Assembly (NCBI RefSeq): GCF_009765995.1
Contig: NZ_LMUI01000012.1
Span: forward strand, 1-43,315
From: Methylocapsa sp. S129
GTDB lineage: Bacteria; Pseudomonadota; Alphaproteobacteria; Rhizobiales; Beijerinckiaceae
Reading direction: 5' to 3'
Length of the DNA: 43,315 nt
Shown here: in pieces, positions 25,821 to 33,359 of the stretch
Layout: each line of letters begins with the position of its first letter
How positions within the stretch are numbered: the stretch's first letter is position 1
Program-made: the position numbers and the translations under genes
The notes under the pieces: model-generated
The model's input: the letters and a program-made list of their open reading frames with translations, nothing else
Told to the model about the DNA's origin: nothing
The model's database searches: none

Positions 25821-25859
25821 GGTCGCCCTCCCCCGAGAATAGTTTTTGGCGGCAAGCGT

Positions 25860-26528
25860 CTACCGCGCCCCGCGTTCCGCGTTTCTTGATCTGGATTTTC
25901 TGGCCGCGAGCCCCTCAGTCAATCTGAGCGCGAACTCATCGGCAAGAGCCGCAGCCGAGAGTTCGCCGTCCGGTCTGTACCATTGGCCGATCCAGTTCAG
26001 CGATCCGGTGATGACAAGCGTGGCGAGCTTGGGATCGCGCGGCGCGATCGAACCATCGGCGACGCCCTGCGCGATCGCGGTCCGGAAGGCCGCGTCATAG
26101 GTTCGCTTGGCCTTGCGGACCCCGGCGCGCGCTTCGGTCGACAATTCGCGATCGTCGAGGCGGACGAGGCACATGCCAAAATCCGTCATCATCACTTGCG
26201 CATAGGCGCGGATCAGCCGGCGCAGCTTGTCGAGGCCATCGCCGCTCTCGCGCTCGATGGCGGCGATATTCGCCTCGAACATGTCCTGGCCCAGCCGATA
26301 GCACTCGATGAGGATGTCTTCCTTGCTGCGGAAATAATTGTAGAGCGCGGGCTTGGTGATGTTCAGCCGCGCCGCGACCTCGTTCAGCGTGGTGCGGTGA
26401 TAGCCTTCGTCGAGGAACATCTGCACCGCCATGCGCAGCACCGCGTCGCGCTTCTCGTCGCGCGCACGCCGGCGATCCTCGAACGGCGCCCAGGGCGGCG
26501 CTTCAGCTTTTTTGGTTAGCCCATGCAT
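25860..26528 (-). CDS. TetR family regulator of the acyl-CoA operon
   Basis: The protein has 222 residues. The N-terminal helix-turn-helix is clear (VLRMAVQMFLDEGYHRTTLNEVAARLNIT, then KPALYNYFRSKEDIL). The ligand domain includes a conserved tail of the FadR/KstR2-like sort (ITGSLNWIGQWYRPDG, seen in TetR_C_33-type proteins). The start at 26528 is supported by AAGGA 7 bases upstream; an ATG at 26567 in the same frame lacks one. It diverges from the thiolase operon, with a palindrome on the operon promoter in the gap. Repression relieved by an acyl-CoA is the likely mode. Confidence 0.9.
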   Translation of the reverse strand: MHGLTKKAEAPPWAPFEDRRRARDEKRDAVLRMAVQMFLDEGYHRTTLNEVAARLNITKPALYNYFRSKEDILIECYRLGQDMFEANIAAIERESGDGLDKLRRLIRAYAQVMMTDFGMCLVRLDDRELSTEARAGVRKAKRTYDAAFRTAIAQGVADGSIAPRDPKLATLVITGSLNWIGQWYRPDGELSAAALADEFALRLTEGLAARKSRSRNAERGAR

Positions 26529-26545
26529 GGCTGCGTCCTTTTTTG

Positions 26546-26574
26546 TTGACGGCGCGTTCGCGTTCATATATTAC
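26546..26574 (+). promoter_or_regulatory. Candidate sigma-70 promoter of the SCP-x thiolase operon
   Basis: TTGACG (26546-26551) and TATTAC (26569-26574) are 17 bases apart. Transcription would start near 26581, inside the palindrome at 26571-26603. The ribosome-binding site GGGAGGA precedes the ATG at 26620. Confidence 0.55.
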
Positions 26575-26603
26575 CCATTGGTCATAAAATGTCCAGAAGG
26601 TAA
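26571..26603. promoter_or_regulatory. 33-bp palindromic operator, probably for the TetR protein
   Basis: The site is centred at 26587. Matching positions are TTACC (26571-26575) with GGTAA (26599-26603), TGG (26579-26581) with CCA (26593-26595), and CAT (26583-26585) with ATG (26589-26591): eleven of sixteen pairs. It overlaps the -10 and the likely transcription start of the operon. No second copy was noticed elsewhere in the window. Confidence 0.65.
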
Positions 26604-26619
26604 TTTTTGGGAGGAAGAC

Positions 26620-27804
26620 ATGACTTCTCGAGTTGTCGTCGCGGGCGTGGGCATGATCCCTTTCGCCAAGCCCGGCGCCAGCGCGCCCTATTATGAGATG
26701 GGCGCAGAGGCCGGCCGCAGGGCGCTGGCGGACGCAGGCGTTGGTTATGAATCCATCCAGCAGGCCTATGCCGGCTATGTCTATGGCGACTCGACCTCCG
26801 GCCAGAAGGCGATCTATCCGCTCGGGATGACCGGCATCCCGGTCATCAACGTCAACAACAATTGCTCGACCGGTTCGACCGCCTTGTTCCTGGCGCGCCA
26901 GGCGATCGCCTCGGGCGCCGCCGATTGCGTGCTGGCGCTTGGCTTCGAGCAGATGAAGCCGGGCGCTCTGGGCGCCATATTTGCCGATCGGCCGAGCCCG
27001 TTCGAGGATTTCGACAAGGCGGCTGACGAACTTGTCGGAATGCCTGAAATCCCGCTGGCTTTGCGCTATTTCGGCGGCGCCGGCCTCAGCCATATGAAGA
27101 AATACGGCACGAAGCTCGAAACCTTCGCCAAAGTGCGCGCCAAGGCGAGCCGCCATGCCAAGAACAATCCGCTCGCCATCTTCCGCAAGGAGCTCTCGGC
27201 CGACGATGTGATGAACGATCAGGTCATCTGGCCGGGCGTCATGACGCGATCGATGGCCTGTCCGCCGACCTGCGGCGCCGCCGCCGCCGTGCTGGTTTCC
27301 GAAGAATTCGCCAAGCGCAAGGGATTGAAGACTGATGTCCGCATCGCCGCCCAGGCGATGACCACCGACACGGCTTCCACCTTCGATACCGCCGATATGA
27401 TGCGGGTGGTCGGTTTCGACATGTCGCGCGCCGCCGCGGCCAGTGTCTACGAGCAGGCCGGAATCGGGCCGGGCGATCTCGACGTCGTCGAACTGCATGA
27501 TTGTTTCGCCCAGAACGAACTGATCACCTATGAGGCGCTCGGCCTCTGCCCCGACGGCGGCGCCGAACGTTTCATCGAAAGCGGCGACAACAGCTATGGC
27601 GGCAAGGTGGTGACCAATCCGTCGGGCGGCCTTCTGTCGAAGGGCCACCCGCTCGGCGCGACGGGGCTCGCCCAATGCTACGAACTGACGCGCCAGTTGC
27701 GCGGCTCGGCCGAGGCGACCCAGGTCGAAGGCGCGCGGCGCGCTTTGCAGCATAATCTTGGTCTTGGCGGCGCCTGCGTCGTCACCCTCTACGAACGCGC
27801 ATGA
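26620..27804 (+). CDS. SCP-x type 3-ketoacyl-CoA thiolase
   Basis: The 394-residue protein closely follows the thiolase part of animal SCPx. The nucleophile Cys82 is in NNNCSTGS, and FARQAI-type, LALGFEQM, ELHDCF and GGLLSKGHPLGATGLAQ segments are all present. SCPx thiolases cleave 3-oxo-2-methylacyl-CoAs (from pristanic acid and bile-acid side chains) as well as straight chains. There is no C-terminal sterol carrier domain. The start follows GGGAGGA; the frame is open upstream but runs through the promoter. It is the first gene of the operon, and the next gene starts on its stop codon (ATGA). Confidence 0.9.
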   Translation: MTSRVVVAGVGMIPFAKPGASAPYYEMGAEAGRRALADAGVGYESIQQAYAGYVYGDSTSGQKAIYPLGMTGIPVINVNNNCSTGSTALFLARQAIASGAADCVLALGFEQMKPGALGAIFADRPSPFEDFDKAADELVGMPEIPLALRYFGGAGLSHMKKYGTKLETFAKVRAKASRHAKNNPLAIFRKELSADDVMNDQVIWPGVMTRSMACPPTCGAAAAVLVSEEFAKRKGLKTDVRIAAQAMTTDTASTFDTADMMRVVGFDMSRAAAASVYEQAGIGPGDLDVVELHDCFAQNELITYEALGLCPDGGAERFIESGDNSYGGKVVTNPSGGLLSKGHPLGATGLAQCYELTRQLRGSAEATQVEGARRALQHNLGLGGACVVTLYERA

Positions 27805-28259
27805 GGTCCGCCATGGTCGATCAATCCGCCGTCGGACGTAGTTTTGCGCCGGTCATTGCGCATGTCGAGCTGGGCCGCCTGCGCTATTTCTTCAACACGA
27901 TCGGCGAGCGCAATCCGCTCTATCGCGACGCCAAGACGGCGGAAGCGGCCGGCTATGCCGGGCAGCCGATCCCGCCGACCTATCTCTTCTGCCTGGAAAT
28001 GATGGACGCGGAACGGCCCTTCGAAATTCTCGAGGCGCTGAACATCGATCTCGCCCGCGTGCTGCATGGCGAGCAGCGCTTCGCCTATCACGCGCCCGCG
28101 ATCGTCGGCGACACGCTGACGTTTCAATCGCGCGTCAGCGGCGTGACCGAAAAGAAAAACGGCGCGCTGACCTTCGTCGCCGTCGAAACGAAAGTCACCA
28201 ACCAGACCGGCCTGCATGTCGCCGACGCCGCACGCACCATCGTCGTGCGGAACTCGTGA
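27801..28259 (+). CDS. MaoC-type N-terminal half hydratase, probably non-catalytic subunit
   Basis: The 152-residue hot-dog protein resembles the MaoC_dehydrat_N/FAS1-like domain (VELGRLRYFFNTIGERNPLY, PIPPTYLFCLEM, HGEQRFAYHAPAIVGD). The usual hydratase motif D-x-N-P-x-H is replaced by ERNPLY, so the catalytic Asp and His are missing. In actinobacterial systems such as ChsH1-ChsH2 and HtdX-HtdY, one such subunit pairs with a catalytic one. The partner here is probably the product of 28476-28892. The start overlaps the thiolase stop, and a second ATG at 27813 is possible. Confidence 0.85.
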   Translation: MRSAMVDQSAVGRSFAPVIAHVELGRLRYFFNTIGERNPLYRDAKTAEAAGYAGQPIPPTYLFCLEMMDAERPFEILEALNIDLARVLHGEQRFAYHAPAIVGDTLTFQSRVSGVTEKKNGALTFVAVETKVTNQTGLHVADAARTIVVRNS

Positions 28260-28294
28260 CGTGCGTCCGTCAGATCGAAAGATTGGCGCCCGCC

Positions 28295-28425
28295 TTCCCC
28301 TTCCCCCCTTGTGGGGGAAGGCCGGGATGGGGGGTCGCACCGAACTATCCAAGAAGTAGAGCGCCTTGATTTCATAGTGCATCGCGACCCTCCTCCCTTA
28401 CCCTCCCCCACAAGGGGGGAGGGAA
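28295..28425. repeat. Palindromic element inside the operon (hairpin family 2)
   Basis: Arms at 28295-28338 and 28384-28425 are inverted copies, each with the inner hairpin CCCCCTTGTGGGGG. The element fills most of the 216-bp gap between the two hydratase genes. As RNA it would form a long stem between two genes whose products probably form one enzyme, and it could act as a partial terminator or a stability element. Confidence 0.88.
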
Positions 28426-28475
28426 TGAACGAGGCTCCCGTCAACTTCGTTGACGCACGCCGTTAGGAGACGCCC

Positions 28476-28892
28476 ATGACCACCTCACCAGATCATTCGC
28501 CCGCGATCGGCGAGCGGCTTGTTCACAAGACCTTCGCGCCGATCACCCGGCACACGCTCGCGCTCTATTGCGGCGCTTCGGGCGACCATAATCCGATGCA
28601 TGTCGACATCGACTTCGCGAGACAAGCCGGATTTCCCGACGTGTTCGCCCATGGCATGCTGGTCATGGCCTATCTCGGCCAGGCGCTGACCGACGCGGTC
28701 GCGCCCGGCGCCGTCCGTTCGTTCTCGACGCGCTTTTCCGCCATCACCCAGCTTGGCGCCCGTCTCACTTGCGAGGGCGCGGTCGCCGAATTGTTCGATC
28801 ATCTCTCTGAAAAGCGCGCCAGGCTCGCGCTGACCGTCAAGGACGAACATGGCGAGACCAAGCTCGCCGGCGAAGCCATTATCGCTCTCTGA
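28476..28892 (+). CDS. MaoC-type (R)-enoyl-CoA hydratase, catalytic subunit
   Basis: The 138-residue single hot-dog protein keeps the hydratase 2 motif YCGASGDHNPMHVD with Asp37, Asn39 and His42, and the FAHGMLVMAYLGQAL helix. It hydrates trans-2-enoyl-CoA to the (R)-3-hydroxyacyl-CoA. Being a single domain, it needs a partner half, most likely the 27801-28259 product. The start follows AGGAG. The dehydrogenase gene begins 17 bp after the stop. Confidence 0.9.
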   Translation: MTTSPDHSPAIGERLVHKTFAPITRHTLALYCGASGDHNPMHVDIDFARQAGFPDVFAHGMLVMAYLGQALTDAVAPGAVRSFSTRFSAITQLGARLTCEGAVAELFDHLSEKRARLALTVKDEHGETKLAGEAIIAL

Positions 28893-28909
28893 TTGCAAGG
28901 AAACCTCTC

Positions 28910-29737
28910 ATGACCAAACTCACCGGAAAGGTCGCGCTCGTCTCGGGCTCCGGCCGCGGCATCGGCCGCTCGATCGCGCTCAAACTCGCGCGCGAAGGCG
29001 CGAAAGTGGTCGTCAACGATCTCGACGCCGAGCCCGGCGATGCCGTGGTCGCTGAAATCAGGGCGGCCGGCGGCGAGGCGGTCGCGGTCAACGGCAGCGT
29101 CGTCGAGTCTGGCTTTGCCGACCGTTTCGTCGGCGCGGCGATGGAAACATTCGGCGGCCTCGACATCATCGTCAACAATGCCGGCTACACCTGGGATTCG
29201 ACGATCCAGAAGATGACCGACGAGCAGTTCCAGGCGATGCTCGACGTGCATCTCGTCGCGCCCTTCCGCATCCTGCGCGCGGCCTCCGAGCCGATCCGGA
29301 TTCTCGCCAAGAAGGAAGCCGAGGCGGGCCAGGAAATATTCCGCAAGGTCGTCAACATCTCGTCGATCGCCGGCCTCTACGGCAATGCCGGACAGGCGAG
29401 CTATTCCTCCGCCAAAGCGTCTTTGATCGGGTTGACGCGCACGATGTGCAAGGAATGGGGGCGCTACAAGGTCAATGTCAATTGCGTCGCCTTCGGCCTG
29501 ATCAACACCCGCCTGACCCAGCCGATCGAAGCCCAGCAGAAGACCATCGACGTCGCCGGCCGCGACATCAAGGTCGGCGTGCAGCCCCAGTTGCTCGACG
29601 CGATGGCCAGAATGATTCCGCTCGGCCGCGGCGGCACACCCGAAGAAGCGGCCGACGCCGTCTATCTCTTCTGCAGCCCGGAATCGAACTATATCAGCGG
29701 CCAGGTGGTCGTCTGCGGCGGCGGCATCCTGATGTGA
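28910..29737 (+). CDS. Short-chain dehydrogenase, MFE-2-like 3-hydroxyacyl-CoA dehydrogenase
   Basis: The 275-residue classical SDR has the cofactor motif GSGRGIG, NNAGYTWD, and active-site Ser in NISSIAG with YSSAK (Tyr/Lys). The segment SIAGLYGNAGQASYSSAK resembles the SGIYGNFGQANYSAAK stretch of peroxisomal multifunctional enzyme 2, which oxidises (R)-3-hydroxyacyl-CoA with NAD+. Together with the MaoC pair it would provide the two activities that MFE-2 holds in one chain. FabG-like reduction is a possible alternative. It lies 17 bp after the hydratase gene and 10 bp before the crotonase gene. Confidence 0.9.
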   Translation: MTKLTGKVALVSGSGRGIGRSIALKLAREGAKVVVNDLDAEPGDAVVAEIRAAGGEAVAVNGSVVESGFADRFVGAAMETFGGLDIIVNNAGYTWDSTIQKMTDEQFQAMLDVHLVAPFRILRAASEPIRILAKKEAEAGQEIFRKVVNISSIAGLYGNAGQASYSSAKASLIGLTRTMCKEWGRYKVNVNCVAFGLINTRLTQPIEAQQKTIDVAGRDIKVGVQPQLLDAMARMIPLGRGGTPEEAADAVYLFCSPESNYISGQVVVCGGGILM

Positions 29738-29747
29738 GAGGCGCGCC

Positions 29748-30539
29748 ATGACCGAAGCCGCCTATCTCGCCTATGACGGGCCGATTGCGACGATCATTCT
29801 CAATCGTCCCGAGCGCTTCAACGCGCTTGACGAGGCGGCGGCGGTCACGCTCGCGGCCCTCGGGCGCGAACTTGCGGCGCGCGGCGATATCCGCGTCGTC
29901 GTGATCCGCGGCGCCGGTTCGGCCTTCTGCGCGGGCGGCGACATCAACCATATGGCCGCCCATCTCGACGACCCCGCGCCGATGGTGAAAGGCATATTGA
30001 ACGCCCACCATGAATTCCTGACCATCCTCAACGCACTTCCCGCCATCGTCGTCACCAGCGTCCATGGCGCGGCGGCGGGCGGCGGCTTCTCGCTCGCCTT
30101 CATGGGCGATCTTTGCATCGCGGCCGACAATGCGCGCTTCACGCCGGCCTATGCGCGTCTCGGCCTCTCGCCTGACGGCGGCGGCACGATCGGCCTCGTG
30201 CGCGCCGTCGGCGCCCGGCGCGCGCTGCAGATATTCCTGATGGAAGACAGTTTCGGCGCGGCTCAGGCCGAGACCTGGGGCCTCGTCAACAAAGTGGTTC
30301 CAGAAAGCGAGCTTCCCGCCACAACACAGGCGTTGGCCAGGCGGCTCGCCTCGCTCGGATCCGGCGCGGTCGCGGCGACCAAACGGCTCATCGCCGCATT
30401 CCCTGGCAAATCGATGGCGGAACAACTCGACGCCGAGATGAATGAGCTGATCGGCTGCATGCGGATGGAGCCGTTCCGCGACGCGGTGCGGCGTTTTATG
30501 GATAGAAGCAAGGATTCCAAGAGGGCCAGCGGCGCGTAA
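29748..30539 (+). CDS. Enoyl-CoA hydratase/isomerase (crotonase) family
   Basis: The 263-residue protein has the crotonase oxyanion loops GAGSAFCAGGDI and GAAAGGGFSLAFMGD. The second catalytic Glu of true hydratases is replaced in ARLGLSPDGGGT by Asp, as in PaaG-like isomerases, so it may shift double bonds (delta3-delta2) rather than hydrate. That would suit a pathway that already has a MaoC hydratase. It begins 10 bp after the dehydrogenase gene. Confidence 0.9.
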   Translation: MTEAAYLAYDGPIATIILNRPERFNALDEAAAVTLAALGRELAARGDIRVVVIRGAGSAFCAGGDINHMAAHLDDPAPMVKGILNAHHEFLTILNALPAIVVTSVHGAAAGGGFSLAFMGDLCIAADNARFTPAYARLGLSPDGGGTIGLVRAVGARRALQIFLMEDSFGAAQAETWGLVNKVVPESELPATTQALARRLASLGSGAVAATKRLIAAFPGKSMAEQLDAEMNELIGCMRMEPFRDAVRRFMDRSKDSKRASGA

Positions 30540-30618
30540 GCCAGCCAATAGCCTCAGCCAGAAAAAGCGCAACGAGCAATAAGCGCGCAATAGCGCGCCG
30601 CAAGGGAGATGTCCGCCG

Positions 30619-32148
30619 ATGAAACGATCCCTGGGAAAAATGCTGGTTGGCAATATTCTGGCCACCGCCGCGATCCGTTTCCGCGATGCTCCCGCGATCT
30701 ATTGCGCAAGCACAGGCCGGCGCTTCAGCTTCCGCGCGATCGACGATCGCGCCAATCGCCTCGCGCGGGCGCTGCTCAGCGCGGGCTATAAGAAAGGCGA
30801 CGTCGTCGCCTTTCTCTCATCCAACCGCGCCGAGATCGTCGAAATCTATTTCGCGCTGGCGCGCACTGGCATCGTCGGCCTGCCGCTGAACTATCGGCTC
30901 GCGGCGAGAGAAATGTTCGAACTGATGCGTGCAATGGGCGCCAGCGGCCTGATCGTCGAGAGCAAGTTCGCCGCGGTCGCCGAACAGGCGCGTGGGCTGA
31001 GACACATCATTCAATTTGGCGGCGAGAAGATCGGCTTTGCGCTCGACTATGAGACCCTGCTCGCGGCGGCGACGCCTGCGGCGCCCGATATCGAGATCGA
31101 CGAAGCCGATCCCTATTATTTCAACCTCACTTCCGGCACCACCGGCCTGCCGAAATCCTATGTGCTGACCCAGTATAACAACAGCACCCTCAGCCCATTG
31201 TTCCAGGCTTTCGACATGACGAGCCGCGATGTGGCGATGACGGTGTTCCCCGCCTTCGGGCGCGTCGGCTTCGCCTGGATCGCCGGCTCGCTGCTCTATG
31301 GCGTTCCGCATGTGCTGGCCAATTTCGAGCCGAACGAAGTGCTGCGCCTCATTGCCGCCGAACGCGTGACGATCTTCAACCTCGTTCCGACCATGGCGGC
31401 GATGCTGTTGCCGGCGCAGGCGGCCGCGCCGCGCGATCTCAACTCGGTTCGCGCGATCGTCTTCGCCGGGTCCAGCCTGCCCGCCAGCATCCGCGACGAG
31501 ACAATCGCAAAACTTTGCCCCCAACTCTACGAATATTACGGCATGCAGGAGACCGGCGCGCTGGTCGTCAGCACGCCCGAGGATCGCAGGCGACGGCCGG
31601 AGTCGGTCGGCAAGCAACTGGCGTTCGCCGAAGTCAGGATCGCTGGCGACGACGGCCGGACGCTGGAGCCGAACCAGCTTGGCGAGATTCTGGGTCGCTC
31701 GCCCAATGCCGTCGCCGAATATTTCGACAATCCCGAGAAATCGGCTGAGACATTTCGCGACGGCTGGGTTCATACCGGCGATCTCGGCAGCCTGGACGAG
31801 GAAGGCTATCTGACCATCCGCGGCCGCAAGAAAGATATGATCGTCACCGGTGGACAGAACGTCCATGCCGCGGAGGTCGAGGAAATCATCCTGCAATGTC
31901 CCGGCGTCGCCGAATGCGCGGTGTTCGGCCTCCCCGACGATCTATGGGGCGAGCGCGTCACCGGCCTCGTTGTCGCGCAGAAAGATGCCGATATCACGCC
32001 TGAGCGCCTCGAAGAATTTTGCCGGCGCCATCTCGCCGGATTCAAGACGCCAAAGAAATTCATTGTCGAAGAGACCCCGCTGCCGCGCACGCCGACCGGC
32101 AAAGTGCAAAAATTCCTGCTGGTCGCGCGATTCACGCGTCGAGCTTGA
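30619..32148 (+). CDS. Acyl-CoA synthetase (AMP-forming), operon copy
   Basis: The protein has 509 residues. ANL motifs are FNLTSGTTGLPKSYVLTQ, YYGMQETG, GWVHTGDLG, GRKKDMIVTGGQNVHAAEVE and the catalytic Lys in PTGKVQKF. It would activate the free acid for the pathway. It differs clearly from the divergent synthetase at 24264-25820 (for example TSGTTGLPKSY against TGGTTGRSKGV). It lies 79 bp after the crotonase gene, with AAGGGAGA before the start. Confidence 0.92.
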   Translation: MKRSLGKMLVGNILATAAIRFRDAPAIYCASTGRRFSFRAIDDRANRLARALLSAGYKKGDVVAFLSSNRAEIVEIYFALARTGIVGLPLNYRLAAREMFELMRAMGASGLIVESKFAAVAEQARGLRHIIQFGGEKIGFALDYETLLAAATPAAPDIEIDEADPYYFNLTSGTTGLPKSYVLTQYNNSTLSPLFQAFDMTSRDVAMTVFPAFGRVGFAWIAGSLLYGVPHVLANFEPNEVLRLIAAERVTIFNLVPTMAAMLLPAQAAAPRDLNSVRAIVFAGSSLPASIRDETIAKLCPQLYEYYGMQETGALVVSTPEDRRRRPESVGKQLAFAEVRIAGDDGRTLEPNQLGEILGRSPNAVAEYFDNPEKSAETFRDGWVHTGDLGSLDEEGYLTIRGRKKDMIVTGGQNVHAAEVEEIILQCPGVAECAVFGLPDDLWGERVTGLVVAQKDADITPERLEEFCRRHLAGFKTPKKFIVEETPLPRTPTGKVQKFLLVARFTRRA

Positions 32149-32193
32149 TCGAATCGGCCGGCGGCGATTTCGCCTCATAGGAAAGCATTCAAG

Positions 32194-33300
32194 ATGGCCG
32201 CCAAATCCGGACCTCTGCATGGGCTGCGCGTGATCGAAATGGCGGCCATCGGGCCCGGGCCGTTCTGCGGCATGATGCTCGCCGATCTCGGCGCCGATGT
32301 CGTGCGCATCGATCGTCCCGGCGCGTCGAGGCTCGGCGCCAATGCGACGCTCGACCGCGGCCGACAGGCTTTAACCCTCGATCTCAAGGACCCGCGCAAT
32401 GTCGAGACTTTGCTCGGCCTGGTGGAGAGGGCCGACGTGATCTTCGAGGGCTTTCGCCCCCGCGTGATGGAGCGGATCGGGCTCGGACCCGAAGTCTGCC
32501 TGGCGCGCAATCCGCGGCTGATCTTCGGCCGCATCACCGGTTGGGGACAGGAGGGCCCTCTCGCCCAGGCGGCGGGACACGATATCAATTATCTCGCTTT
32601 GTCGGGCATGCTTTGGCCGCTGGGTTCGGCCGATCGTCCGCCGGCGCCGCCGCTCAATCTTGTCGCCGATTTTGGCGGCGGCGGCATGCTGCTGGTCGTG
32701 GGCATTCTCGCGGCGCTGTTCGAAGCCAGGCGCTCAGGCCGCGGCCAGGTGGTGGACGCCGCGATGGTCGACGGCGCCGCGACGCTCGGAGCGATGATCT
32801 TCGGCATGATCGGCGAAGGCTCCTGGCGCGTCGAGCGCGAAGCGAACATGCTCGACGGCGGCGCGCCTTTCTACAGCGTCTATGAAACCAGCGACGGAAA
32901 ATGGGTGTCGATCGGTTCGATCGAGCCGCAATTCTACGCGCAATTGCTGACGCGTCTCAATCTTGATGGGCAGGGTTTCGAAGCGCAATGGGATCGGAGC
33001 CGATGGCCGGCCCTGCGCCAAGCGATCGCCGCCGCCTTTCGCGCGAAGTCGCGCGACGCGTGGAGCGCGGCGTTGGAGGGAACCGATGTCTGCTTTGCGC
33101 CGGTGCTCAGTCCGCTGGAGGTCGGCGCCCATCCGCACAATCGCCTGCGCAGCACATTCGCCGATGGCGCAGGCGCGCCTCAGCCGCAGCCTTCGCCGCG
33201 CTTCAGCCGCACGCCCGCCGCGGCCGGTTCTGCGACCGAAGCTGGCGACGCGGACGCGGCGACGATTCTCGATCGATGGAAAAGCGAGTCGTCCGCATAA
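32194..33300 (+). CDS. Alpha-methylacyl-CoA racemase (CaiB/BaiF fold)
   Basis: The protein has 368 residues. The racemase residues line up with Mycobacterium MCR at a constant offset of +3: His129 (AGHDINY), Asp159 (LVADFGGGG) and Glu244 (SIEPQFY). DGGAPFYSVYETSDGKWVSIG is typical of AMACR rather than of formyl- or succinyl-CoA transferases. It interconverts (2R)- and (2S)-2-methylacyl-CoA, which branched-chain beta-oxidation needs because the dehydrogenase is specific for one isomer. This gene is the strongest pointer to a 2-methyl-branched substrate. It lies 45 bp after the synthetase gene. Confidence 0.9.
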   Translation: MAAKSGPLHGLRVIEMAAIGPGPFCGMMLADLGADVVRIDRPGASRLGANATLDRGRQALTLDLKDPRNVETLLGLVERADVIFEGFRPRVMERIGLGPEVCLARNPRLIFGRITGWGQEGPLAQAAGHDINYLALSGMLWPLGSADRPPAPPLNLVADFGGGGMLLVVGILAALFEARRSGRGQVVDAAMVDGAATLGAMIFGMIGEGSWRVEREANMLDGGAPFYSVYETSDGKWVSIGSIEPQFYAQLLTRLNLDGQGFEAQWDRSRWPALRQAIAAAFRAKSRDAWSAALEGTDVCFAPVLSPLEVGAHPHNRLRSTFADGAGAPQPQPSPRFSRTPAAAGSATEAGDADAATILDRWKSESSA

Positions 33301-33359
33301 GGTCCACCGCCGTTGACGCCTCTTTGAACCCGTTCTTTCTCTCGTAAGGCCATATCGAC

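Noticed and set aside
26431-26619. Upstream extension of the thiolase frame
   Set aside because: It runs through the promoter, the palindrome and the TetR gene start. The ATG at 26620 has a strong ribosome-binding site and fits the family start.
32194-33300. Formyl-CoA or succinyl-CoA transferase instead of racemase
   Set aside because: The His/Asp/Glu positions of alpha-methylacyl-CoA racemase line up with a constant offset, and GAPFYSVYETSDGKWVSIG is racemase-like.
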